DNA from: UBA11740 sp049273695
GTDB lineage: Bacteria > Acidobacteriota > Blastocatellia > Pyrinomonadales > Pyrinomonadaceae
Length of the DNA: 64,000 nt
Direction: 5' to 3'
Assembly: GCA_049273695.1 (NCBI GenBank)
Contig: JBASRE010000028.1
Span: 1 to 64,000, forward strand
Shown: one piece after another, positions 42,897-51,034 of the stretch
Layout: every line of letters begins with the position of its first letter
How positions within the stretch are numbered: position 1 is the stretch's first letter
Notes under the pieces: generated by a model
What the model was told of the DNA's origin: nothing
The model's input: only the letters and a program-made list of their open reading frames with translations
Databases searched by the model: none
Program-made: the position numbers and the translations under genes

Positions 42897-44093
42897 GTGA
42901 AGCTTAACGTGTCGAACTGCCGACATCAAATCAAACTTGGTCTCGAGCGGCTGCTCGATGAACGTGTCGGGTCGCTCGCTGGCGTGCGCGTCGGGTTGGT
43001 TTGCAACCAGGCGTCAGTCGATCACAGCTTTCGCCATGCTGCCGATCTTTTCCACGAGCATTCGCAGATCGAGCTAACCGCGCTGTTCGGTCCGCAGCAT
43101 GGCATTCGCGGCGACGTGCAGGACAACATGATCGAAACAGGGCATGCGGTCGATCGTCGCACGCAGGTTCCGATCTATTCGCTCTACAGCGAAACGCGTG
43201 AACCGACCGACGAGATGCTGCGGGACGTCGATGTGATTGTTGTCGATCTACAGGGTGTTGGCTGTCGCATCTACACGTTCGCGTACACGATGGCGAATTG
43301 CATGCGAGCGGCAAAGCGTCTCGGCAAGAAAGTCGTCGTCTGCGATCGGCCGAACCCGATTGGCGGAGAAATGGTGGCGGGCAATGTAACTGAGCGGGGA
43401 CACGAGTCCTTCGTCGGGCAGTTCTCGCTGCCGACACGTCACGGGATGACCATGGGCGAACTAGCGCGTTTGTTCAACGAACATTTCGGCATCGGCTGCG
43501 AACTGGAGGTCGTAGAGTTGGGCGGTTGGTCGCGCGACCTTTGGTACGAAAACACGGACGGCCCCTGGGTACTCCCTTCGCCGAATATTCCCACGCCGGA
43601 CAGTTGCAAAGTCTTCCCGGGTACCGTGCATCTCGAAGGCACGCAGATGTCTGAAGGGCGGGGAACTACTCGACCGTTCGAACTGGTTGGCGCTCCGTAC
43701 ATCGATGCTGACGAATACGCGGAAGCGTTGACGGGGTTGAATCTGCCGGGCGTAGCCTTCCGGTCATGCGTCTTCATGCCCACGTTTCAGAAGCACGGCG
43801 GCAAAGCGTGCGGTGGCGTTCAGATTCAAGTTACCGACCGGGCCACCTTCGAGCCCGTTTCGGCAGGCGTGGCAATAGTGAAGACGGCCCACGATCTCTA
43901 CCGGGACGACTTTCGTTGGAAAGATCCGCCCTACGAGTACGAGTTCGAACGCAACCCATTCGACGTGATTTCAGGGACGACCGAGATGCGCGCCCAGATC
44001 GAGCGCGGCGATTCGCTTGACTCGATCATCGAATCCTGGCAGCCGGCTTTAGAGGATTTCAAACGCATTCGCGGCGCGCACTTACTTTATTGA
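42897..44093 (+). CDS. namZ: NamZ-like exo-beta-N-acetylmuramidase (DUF1343, GH171)
   Basis: The 398-residue protein has DUF1343 motifs: GVRVGLVCNQASVD, LTALFGPQHGIRGD, DVIVVDLQGVGCRIYTF, VVCDRPNPIGG and SEGRGTTRPFE. Characterised members release terminal MurNAc from the non-reducing end of peptidoglycan fragments. A start at GTG 42897 is used; a TTG at 42894 is equally close, both within four bases of the SDR stop. With NagZ and the MurU/AmgK-like pair in the same window, it could supply free MurNAc for salvage. No signal peptide is evident. Confidence 0.88.
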   Translation: MKLNVSNCRHQIKLGLERLLDERVGSLAGVRVGLVCNQASVDHSFRHAADLFHEHSQIELTALFGPQHGIRGDVQDNMIETGHAVDRRTQVPIYSLYSETREPTDEMLRDVDVIVVDLQGVGCRIYTFAYTMANCMRAAKRLGKKVVVCDRPNPIGGEMVAGNVTERGHESFVGQFSLPTRHGMTMGELARLFNEHFGIGCELEVVELGGWSRDLWYENTDGPWVLPSPNIPTPDSCKVFPGTVHLEGTQMSEGRGTTRPFELVGAPYIDADEYAEALTGLNLPGVAFRSCVFMPTFQKHGGKACGGVQIQVTDRATFEPVSAGVAIVKTAHDLYRDDFRWKDPPYEYEFERNPFDVISGTTEMRAQIERGDSLDSIIESWQPALEDFKRIRGAHLLY

Positions 44094-44199
44094 TTTTCTC
44101 AGGCGTGGAAGGGCCGACAGCTAAAGAACGGCCTAAAATAAGGGCCTTCGGTATTTCAGAGTTAACAGATTACTTTAGGTAAAGGGCGAGGGAGGAAAT

Positions 44200-44625
44200 T
44201 TGGTAGCTAATCGAATTGAAAGAGAGCGCGACGTCGAGACGCCGGGATTCGCGTGGCTCGTTGGTCTGGCCGCGTGGGCCATACCAGGCGCCGGCCATCT
44301 GATGCTGAAGCGTTGGCGTAGAGGCGCTTTGGCGGGCGGCGCGGTGTGGGTGATGTTCTTAACTGGCATGTGGCTCGGCGGCCATCTTTACGGCGTCACT
44401 GGACAGGAACAGGGCTTCAGCGTGTTCTTTCAGTTGCTGCCGATGATCGCAAACATTGGGACGGGATTGCTTTATATCTTCTGCTGGATTGCCGGTGTTG
44501 GATTTACCGAACAGGCTCAGCTCGTCACGTATGAATACGGAAACACGTTTCTGCTCGTGGCCGGGTTGTTGAATTATTTGGTCATGCTTGACGCATTCGA
44601 TATCGCGGCTGGGAGAAAGCGATGA
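44200..44625 (+). CDS. Small multi-pass membrane protein (DUF6677-like)
   Basis: The 141-residue protein has four hydrophobic segments (about 18-37, 43-63, 73-96 and 108-130), with PGFAWLVGLAAWAIPGAGHL at the start and the family-like GLLYIFCWIAGVG. A GGGAGG ribosome site (44188-44194 region) precedes the TTG at 44200, which decides the start. The next, very short gene overlaps its stop (ATGA). Similar acidobacterial proteins are annotated DUF6677. Function unknown. Confidence 0.7.
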   Translation: MVANRIERERDVETPGFAWLVGLAAWAIPGAGHLMLKRWRRGALAGGAVWVMFLTGMWLGGHLYGVTGQEQGFSVFFQLLPMIANIGTGLLYIFCWIAGVGFTEQAQLVTYEYGNTFLLVAGLLNYLVMLDAFDIAAGRKR

Positions 44626-44795
44626 GACACGTTCTGTGGATGGTTGTTTTCGCGGCGCTCACCGCGGTCGTGTTCGGCATTGCGGCAAAAGGCACGGAGC
44701 GACAGCGGCTCATGTACGGCATTAAGGTCTTTGGCGAATTCGTCGCGATCGCTTTTCTCCTCGGCTGGATTCTGTACTTCATTCCTTCTCCATAA
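44622..44795 (+). CDS. 57-residue membrane protein, overlapping the previous gene
   Basis: The ATG at 44622 overlaps the upstream stop as ATGA, so translation is coupled. The 57-residue product MRHVLWMVVFAALTAVVFGI and onward has two hydrophobic segments (about 3-21 and 36-54) with a basic loop (KGTERQR) between. It is too short to place in a family. Its overlap with the DUF6677-like gene and 21-base gap to recO suggest a real co-transcribed gene. Confidence 0.6.
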   Translation: MRHVLWMVVFAALTAVVFGIAAKGTERQRLMYGIKVFGEFVAIAFLLGWILYFIPSP

Positions 44796-44816
44796 ACCTT
44801 CGGAGCGTGGTTCGTT

Positions 44817-45563
44817 GTGAACCTGGTCACCACCGATGCAATCGTCCTGCGCAGTTACAACCTCGCTGAGGCTGATCGCATAGTAGTCTGCCTGACGCGC
44901 GACGCGGGGCTTGTGCGCGCGGTCGCCAAAGGCGCGCGCCGGATGAAGAGCCGCTTCGGCGCTGCACTTGAGCCGTTCACCGTCATCCGCCTGGATTTCT
45001 ACGAAAAGGAAAATCGGGATCTGGTCACGATTTCGCGCGCTGAGATCGTCAAGTCCAACTTCGAACTTGCCGCACAACTTGAAGTAGCGGAAGTGCTCGG
45101 TTACATGGCGGAACTTATCGGGGAATTCGCGCCACCGCATGAAGCAAACGACAAGCTCTACCGCATGCTAAACGCGTGCGTCGAAGCATTGGCCGCGGCG
45201 CCTGACTTCGCCACACTGGTGCTTCGTTATTTCGAAATCTGGCTATTGCGTTTGGCCGGATCGTTTCCGGACGTGAGCGAATGTGTGGTTTGCGGCACGG
45301 CGCCGACAACGGCGCAGCCGCTATACGTGGATTTTGAAAGTGCGGTGCGTTGCGCTTCGTGCAGCCGGGGAATCGGAACGAGGCTGATGCCGGCGATTCA
45401 ACAGGTTCTGATTAGCAGCCAGAGGCTCGGCCCGTCGGAATTCGCAAACACGTATCAGGCGAGCTTCGCTCAAACAGATGCCGAGCTTGCTGAGTTTACT
45501 CACCGCCTGATTGTCCGCGCGCTCGATCGGCGTCCCCGCACAATGGTCGCTCCCGTGCGATAG
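44817..45563 (+). CDS. recO: DNA repair protein RecO
   Basis: The 248-residue protein has the RecO N-terminal OB fold (TTDAIVLRSYNLAEADRIV and VAKGARRMKSRFGAALEPF) and the helical domain with CVVCGTAP (cysteines 151 and 154) and CASC later for zinc. RecO loads RecA with RecF and RecR in single-strand gap repair. A GTG start at 44817 is used. The gene follows two membrane-protein genes and is followed by the iterated hairpin before lptFG. Confidence 0.92.
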   Translation: MNLVTTDAIVLRSYNLAEADRIVVCLTRDAGLVRAVAKGARRMKSRFGAALEPFTVIRLDFYEKENRDLVTISRAEIVKSNFELAAQLEVAEVLGYMAELIGEFAPPHEANDKLYRMLNACVEALAAAPDFATLVLRYFEIWLLRLAGSFPDVSECVVCGTAPTTAQPLYVDFESAVRCASCSRGIGTRLMPAIQQVLISSQRLGPSEFANTYQASFAQTDAELAEFTHRLIVRALDRRPRTMVAPVR

Positions 45564-45573
45564 ATCTTGTTAT

Positions 45574-45682
45574 CTGCAGATTTTACAGATTCAGGTAAAT
45601 TGGTTCATTAATTCATTGACTCATTGATTCAATGGATCAATGGTTCAATGAGTCAATTTCCCTAATCTGTGAAATCTGTGCA
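45574..45682. repeat. Nested hairpin of iterated words (CTGCAGATTT and ATTCATTGA)
   Basis: Outer arms CTGCAGATTTTACAGATT (45574-45591) and AATCTGTGAAATCTGTGC (45664-45681) are inverted copies built from the same word as the repeat at 9410. The inner part, about 45608-45657, is a second inverted pair of ATTCATTGA-type words. It lies between recO and lptFG and ends nine bases before the ATG at 45691. Confidence 0.8.
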
Positions 45683-45690
45683 TTAAACTC

Positions 45691-47985
45691 ATGGCATCCC
45701 GCCGAATAATCGAGCGTTACATCCTCCGCACCATACTTCCGTACGCGGCGGCGGCGTTCGTTCTGCTCACCGGCATCCTGTTCGTCCAACAAAGCGGCCG
45801 GTACTTTGAAACAATCTTTCGCGCCACCGTCCCGGCGCAATTCTTATACGGACTTTCGCTCGCGTTGCTTCCCACCGTGCTCGTCTTCACGATTCCGATG
45901 GCGGTGCTGTCGGGAACGATCATCGGGCTTGGTCGCATGGGCAGTGACAGCGAGTTGATCGCGATGCGGGCGGCCGGCGTAAGCCGCTGGCAGATCGTTA
46001 TGCCTGCGTTAGTAATCGGGCTGATTGCCACCGTGGTCGCATTGCAGCTCAATCTTAGTGAGGCGCCGCACGCCCAGCAGGACTTGCGCGCGCTGGGTGC
46101 GCGAGCGGCGCTCTACAAACTCGACTCGCCCGTCGAGCCGCAAACGTTCACGACGGACATTCCGGGGTACGTCATCTACGTCCGCGAAGGCGACAAGTCG
46201 CGCGGCCAGTGGGGCGGTGTTTTCATTCAAACTAAAGAGGCCGACGGCTCAACGAGGCTGATAACCGCGCGCACAGGCCGCATCGATTCATCCGCCGAAA
46301 AATCCGAGCTCGTGCTTCAGGATGCCGTACAGACCAGGCTGCCTGCGGGCGAGGCGGCCGATCAGCAATACGTCGTTGAGCGACTGGATCAGTTACGCAT
46401 TCTCTTCAACACCGGGCGCAACGACCTGATTGCGCGGCTACAAAAGTCCGAGAACAAGCCTGACGAAATGGGGTTTCGCGCGCTGCGCCGCTTTATAAAG
46501 GAAAGCACTGGGCCACAGCATCGCGAAGGCGTGTTTCTGCTTCACAAGCGAATCGCGCTCGGTCTGTCGCCGCTGGTGTTCGCTTTTTTTGGCGCCGTTC
46601 TGGCGATGCGCTTCCGTCGCGGCAGTCGAGGCTTTGGCGCGCTCACGTCCCTCCTCGTCATGGTGACTTATTACCTTTTGGTCGTCGCCGGCGAGCAGTT
46701 GACGCGCGGCGGGACGCTGCCGCCGGTTATAGGCGGGTGGCTCGCAACGTCTCTGGTACTCATCCTCGCGGTGATACTTCTGCTGGTGAACCGGACATTC
46801 AGCTTTTCGCTGCGGCGTGCCAGGACGGCCACCAGGGATTTGGCGGCACAAGCTGAAGTGAAGACTCCGCAAGCGTCAGCTCGGCGCCGGTGGACCGTTC
46901 GCTTTCCCACGCTGCTCGACACGAGCGTTGTGCGCACGATGGCATTGAGTTTTCTGTTTGCCTTTGTGGCACTCGTCATCGTCTTCAATATTTTTACCAG
47001 CTTCGAGCTTTGGCGGTTCCTCGTTACTCGTGGCGGAGGTGTGAAACTTCTCGGCGAGTATCTGTTCTTTCTGCTGCCTCTGGTTAGTGTGGAACTATTT
47101 CCCGGAAGCGTGCTGGTCGCGGCGCTGCTGACGTATGCGTTGATCGCACGGAGAAGGGAAGCCGTCGCCTGGTGGGCCAGTGGCCAGAGTGTCTATCGCC
47201 TAATGCTGCCCGGTTTGGTTTTCGCAATGGTCATCGCCGGCGGCCTGTGGCTGATTCAGGAACGGGTCATGCCGGCTGCAAACGTTAAGCAGGACGATTT
47301 GCGCGCGCGGATCCGTGGCAACGTCGCGCAGTCCACGCCCGGCGAGCGGCGTTGGCTGGTGAGCACCGACGGCCGGCGCATCTACTCATACGAGTTCGAC
47401 GATCGCGCTCAAGCGTTGATCAAACCCTCGATTTACGAATTCGACGCGTCGCGGATAAGCGAATTGAAGCGGGTGATGAATGGAGAGTCCGCACGCTGGG
47501 TCGGACCGAACCGCATCGAGATCATAAACGCTAAATGGTTTGATTTGGATAAGCCGCAGGTCTCGACTCAGTCTGCACAAGCGATCACGGCTGACGGTGT
47601 TGATTCGCCCCGCGTGTTCCGGCCGACTGTCGATCGACCATCGCAGTTGGACGCGAGCCGTTTGCGCGAGTACATCAAGACTTTGAAAGCGCGCGGCGCT
47701 GACACCGCAGTGCTCGCCGTTGGGTTGCAGCGAAAGTACGCCGCGCCCTTCAGCGTAATCATCATGGCTTTGATCGGTATGCCTCTGGCGATTTCGCTTG
47801 GTCGCAAAAGCACCGTGCTCGCACTTTGCTCGGCCGTCGTGGTGAGCCTGCTGTTCTGGCTTCTCTCCAGCGGCTTTCAACAACTCGGCGAGCACGCGCT
47901 TCTGCCTCCGCAGGTCGCCGTCTGGGCGCCCATTGCGATCTTCGCCGGCGGTGCGTTTTATTTCATCTCTAGAGTTAGAACCTGA
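45691..47985 (+). CDS. LptF-LptG fusion, LPS transport permease
   Basis: The 764-residue protein has two complete YjgP/YjgQ-type (LptF/LptG) halves. The first half begins IIERYILRTILPYAAAAFVL and has PMAVLSGTIIGLGRMGSDSELIAMRAAG; its ending RTFSFSLRRARTATRDL leads by a short linker (about 390-410) to the second half at FPTLLDTSVVRTMALSFLF. The second half has the same later motifs (ALLTYALIARRREAVAWWASG and FSVIIMALIGMPLAISLG). Each half has about six membrane helices and one periplasmic beta domain. LptF and LptG normally are separate chains that carry lipopolysaccharide from the inner membrane. No lptB gene is in view. Confidence 0.88.
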   Translation: MASRRIIERYILRTILPYAAAAFVLLTGILFVQQSGRYFETIFRATVPAQFLYGLSLALLPTVLVFTIPMAVLSGTIIGLGRMGSDSELIAMRAAGVSRWQIVMPALVIGLIATVVALQLNLSEAPHAQQDLRALGARAALYKLDSPVEPQTFTTDIPGYVIYVREGDKSRGQWGGVFIQTKEADGSTRLITARTGRIDSSAEKSELVLQDAVQTRLPAGEAADQQYVVERLDQLRILFNTGRNDLIARLQKSENKPDEMGFRALRRFIKESTGPQHREGVFLLHKRIALGLSPLVFAFFGAVLAMRFRRGSRGFGALTSLLVMVTYYLLVVAGEQLTRGGTLPPVIGGWLATSLVLILAVILLLVNRTFSFSLRRARTATRDLAAQAEVKTPQASARRRWTVRFPTLLDTSVVRTMALSFLFAFVALVIVFNIFTSFELWRFLVTRGGGVKLLGEYLFFLLPLVSVELFPGSVLVAALLTYALIARRREAVAWWASGQSVYRLMLPGLVFAMVIAGGLWLIQERVMPAANVKQDDLRARIRGNVAQSTPGERRWLVSTDGRRIYSYEFDDRAQALIKPSIYEFDASRISELKRVMNGESARWVGPNRIEIINAKWFDLDKPQVSTQSAQAITADGVDSPRVFRPTVDRPSQLDASRLREYIKTLKARGADTAVLAVGLQRKYAAPFSVIIMALIGMPLAISLGRKSTVLALCSAVVVSLLFWLLSSGFQQLGEHALLPPQVAVWAPIAIFAGGAFYFISRVRT

Positions 47986-48115
47986 GGCCGGTAATTTGAC
48001 AGAAGAGAGCGTCCATTCGTTTAGAGACGAGACTGATTGTGAAGACGCTCCCGAGGTAGAAACAGAGAAAGCTCCTGCTACGGAAATAGATCTCGCATTC
48101 ACAAAAGAGTTCTTG

Positions 48116-49210
48116 CTACGGGATTAGTCTCGTCCATAGGTATCGTGCGGCGGACGAGACAAGCGTAGTGATGAGAGGCGTAGCGATAAGAGCAAGAAAG
48201 TTCCTTGTCTGATTTAGACTCATCGGCCATGTTGGATAGCTCTTTCTAACTAAGTCGTGCTCCTGTGCAAGTTCCGAATACCGTTTTGCTTCTTTTTCGT
48301 GATCTAAACCGTCCAAATCGTCCGTCAGTTGCCTTAGCTTCCGATTACGATTATCGATCATCGCCTTGTGCGGCACCCACAGCCACCCCCAAAGAAACAA
48401 CGGAAAACAGGCGGTTGCCAATAGCGCCATCAAAACCTCGCTCCGTCCCAAAATCAGTCTAAAATCGTCAATCGACGATAAGATCCGCCCTGCTGTGGCA
48501 AGTGAAACAAAGACCGCAAGCACAATTGCATACTTTAAGAGGATGCGTCCTATTGGCCTGAAACCGCCCACACCATCAATATGAAGTGGGTTGACTCTGA
48601 CCTCAAACAAATCGAATAGACGCTTTGTTGAGAACAAGGCTAAGCAGAACTTAGTGAGTGTCACGACAAAGGCATAATAGGGTAGGGCGTAGACGATGAA
48701 GAGAGCCGCTAGCTCTAACCAAAGGGATCGTTTGTGTGAATAAGTAAGTAGACGGCGGATCCAAAATGCAACCAGAAAAAGGAATCCCAAGACTGTACAC
48801 AACCGACTGTCAACTCTTCTGATCCGATCGCTTTGAAAATCATCATAGTCGTAATCGCCCGACCGCGAGCGCACGATCACCCTATTCTTTTCGAGGCCGT
48901 TAAAGAGATCGGCGATCCAACCTGGTTGCAGAAAATAGACTGACAAACCAAAGGCGATAATTAGAATCTTTCTGAGCGAGGTGAATGCTTCGAGGGGTCT
49001 TTCATTGGGCGGTTTCCCAAGAATGTCCGCTAGAAAAACAAGTCCGGCAAATAGTACGTTGATTATGACTGTCCAAGTAGCTGACAACTTGCCGTGAAAC
49101 AGGCGGAACACTGGGTCTTTAGTAACCAACTGCTTGGCTGACAACGCGGAGGAGTGGCTGCCATTTATTGAGGTCAGTCTTGCTCTTGAGGATTGGCGAA
49201 CCTTGCTCAT
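48116..49210 (-). CDS. Multi-pass membrane protein with C-terminal coiled coil
   Basis: The 364-residue protein has about five to six hydrophobic segments (about 50-70, 83-103, 138-160, 165-190, 230-250, 260-280). A conserved-looking VNPLHIDGVGGFRPIG loop lies near 215-230. The C-terminal part, around 285-330 (DDLDGLDHEKEAKRYSELAQEH), is coiled-coil-like. No family is named with confidence. Genes around it are of unusual composition for this genome. It could be a signalling or defence membrane protein, which is a guess. Confidence 0.55.
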   Translation of the reverse strand: MSKVRQSSRARLTSINGSHSSALSAKQLVTKDPVFRLFHGKLSATWTVIINVLFAGLVFLADILGKPPNERPLEAFTSLRKILIIAFGLSVYFLQPGWIADLFNGLEKNRVIVRSRSGDYDYDDFQSDRIRRVDSRLCTVLGFLFLVAFWIRRLLTYSHKRSLWLELAALFIVYALPYYAFVVTLTKFCLALFSTKRLFDLFEVRVNPLHIDGVGGFRPIGRILLKYAIVLAVFVSLATAGRILSSIDDFRLILGRSEVLMALLATACFPLFLWGWLWVPHKAMIDNRNRKLRQLTDDLDGLDHEKEAKRYSELAQEHDLVRKSYPTWPMSLNQTRNFLALIATPLITTLVSSAARYLWTRLIP

Positions 49211-49302
49211 GATAGGAACCGTTCTTAATTATCGGGTTTGCCTCACCTCGACACCGCGTGCAATTTTCACGACCAAGTCCAGCCAGCGATTGATTCAGCA
49301 GT

Positions 49303-49941
49303 TCATTTAAATAACGAAAATCCAACACTTATCATGTTGTCATTAGTGCCGATATTCGCCTTCCTGCTGATTGCATCCGAAGCGTGGTAAAACTTATACG
49401 CGACAGTTATCGCCTGCTTTCTTCCAGTAAAGATATCGAGGCCGGCGTCGAGGCTGTAAGTAACGTTCAGCTTCCTTCCTTCTAACGGAACGCGTCGCGT
49501 GTAAAACACGAGACCACCACTGCCACCAGCGAAAGGCTTAACACGCGAACGCCGCAAGTAGGACACTTTCACGCCGCCGTAGTTAATGCCAACACCGTAA
49601 ACGTTCCGGCGAATCCCTTGTTCATCAGGCTGATTGAAGGCGATTTGTATAGGAATGATGTCGGCAACATAAGAGAGAGTACCCAAGTGATTCGTGCCAA
49701 CAATCCGTCCATACCTAAGGCCCAACATCGCGATCGGCCTATGATTGCTCCCAATGGGGGTCGGCGCATCGAACGAGCCGACTCCCCAGGCGCCAAACTC
49801 CTTGGACCCTCTCCGAAGCTTGTAGTCATCCTTTGTGGCCGGGTTTTGGGCGTCTGTGTCGGAGTCGCTGGATGCTTGTGCGCGGATCTGGATCGAATTC
49901 AATAACACGAAAATCAAGATGAAAAGCGACGCCTGCGACAT
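49303..49941 (-). CDS. PagL-like lipid A deacylase / acyloxyacyl hydrolase family barrel
   Basis: The 212-residue form from the ATG at 49941 has a signal peptide (MSQASLFILIFVLLNSIQIRAQA) and eight-strand barrel character. Near the end YKFYHASDAISRKANIG fits the H-x-S-N-A pattern of PagL, with H186 and S188 as the likely active-site pair and D in place of N. PagL removes an acyl chain from lipid A in the outer membrane. Open frame continues upstream to 50043 but the added residues look non-signal. The start is uncertain: no good ribosome site. Confidence 0.7.
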   Translation of the reverse strand: MSQASLFILIFVLLNSIQIRAQASSDSDTDAQNPATKDDYKLRRGSKEFGAWGVGSFDAPTPIGSNHRPIAMLGLRYGRIVGTNHLGTLSYVADIIPIQIAFNQPDEQGIRRNVYGVGINYGGVKVSYLRRSRVKPFAGGSGGLVFYTRRVPLEGRKLNVTYSLDAGLDIFTGRKQAITVAYKFYHASDAISRKANIGTNDNMISVGFSLFK

Positions 49942-50118
49942 CCTTCTCAGGATCCAGGGACAGTTGTACTGACATGGGCTCGAAGTCCAAACATGGAGGA
50001 TTCGCCGTAGGCGTTCTTTGTTGTTCCGGGAGGTCTTACCCATAGCAGGTGCGCAATGAGCGCCGATCGCAAGTCTCGTCGCCGGCGGCTTTGAGTTTCA
50101 TTTCGCGGGCAGACGAGA

Positions 50119-50769
50119 CTAGCTCTGCGGGCCGCGAAATACCATATTGAGAATCTCATTCACAATGTGAAGAATTCTCTCAATACTCTTCTTCCTTACA
50201 ATGAAGCGCTTCCACCCAATTTCCTCTTTGAGGAAGCTCAAGAGAAACTGCTTGACGCTATCCACAACTTCTTTGCCTGAACTGCCATGCTCTTGCGCTT
50301 GCGCCGCACTATCTGCGGTGGCCACGGTGGAACAAAAGATCCTACTTTCCTCGACGGTCCCGGACGCAACCATTTCAGCGACAAAGGCAGCCCGCAGTTC
50401 AGGTTCTTCTGCAAAAACTTCCTGAAGTAGACGTCGCAAACGAGCCAGACCCTCTTCCGAAGCGCGATCATAAAGCGGTAGAAATTCGCGCAAATAACTT
50501 CTATCGACAACCGCCGGTTCGACGTTGGATTCCGCTGGATGTTTCGCTTCATCCGCTTGCAGTGCCGTCCATGCTATGTTTCGCATCACTTCAAAAAAGC
50601 AAGAGACGGCGTCAAAGTATTTCGCGACAAGGTCACTCAGAAGATCCTGGTTTTCTCGGGCGTATCCGGCAAACTGTTCCGGCTCAGCCTCCGTGAGGTC
50701 AATGGTCAATTCCTTGAGCGCGTCGGCCATACGCTCAATGTCCGTGGTGTCCACGTCATAGCAGGTCAT
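50119..50769 (-). CDS. Hypothetical protein, helical
   Basis: The 216-residue protein is predicted mostly helical and acidic in the first half (ELTIDLTEAEPEQFAGYARENQDLLSDLVAKY), with a basic C-terminal segment (GWKRFIVRKKSIERILHIVNEIL). It has no signal peptide or membrane segment. I do not recognise it. Codon and base use look more A+T-rich than the metK/ahcY genes to the right. It is followed upstream by a 265-base spacer holding the ahcY terminator. Confidence 0.5.
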   Translation of the reverse strand: MTCYDVDTTDIERMADALKELTIDLTEAEPEQFAGYARENQDLLSDLVAKYFDAVSCFFEVMRNIAWTALQADEAKHPAESNVEPAVVDRSYLREFLPLYDRASEEGLARLRRLLQEVFAEEPELRAAFVAEMVASGTVEESRIFCSTVATADSAAQAQEHGSSGKEVVDSVKQFLLSFLKEEIGWKRFIVRKKSIERILHIVNEILNMVFRGPQS

Positions 50770-50949
50770 GGGACGATCCCTCCCGTCATTACTTACGTGA
50801 CAATTGTTTTAAGCGGCTGAGTCGGCTGGTTGTTGCGAGGACAACACGTGGGGAATCAGCCTCGGATTTTAGTGTCTAAAGCTCTTCGCAAGGACGGGCG
50901 ACTTATACTGCAAGCCAGAAGCGGAGTCAACGATTTCTTGAAGTGGGAA

Positions 50950-50983
50950 AAGGAAACGAAAAGGCGGGCAGTAGCCCGCCTTT
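50950..50983 (-). terminator. Rho-independent terminator of ahcY
   Basis: Reading on the minus strand, AAAGGCGGGC and its complement form a ten-base stem with a four-base loop (50960-50983), followed by a T-rich run (TTTTCGTTTCCTTTT) down to about 50945. It lies about 50 bases after the ahcY stop. Confidence 0.85.
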
Positions 50984-51034
50984 AACGAAGTGTTCACGGT
51001 GAGTGCCGATGCGGAAAGGATGCCTGCGCTCCCA

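Noticed and set aside
47996..48127. 43-residue acidic frame after lptFG
   Set aside because: Starts with TTG, lacks a ribosome site and has no hydrophobic or domain character, so it was not called.
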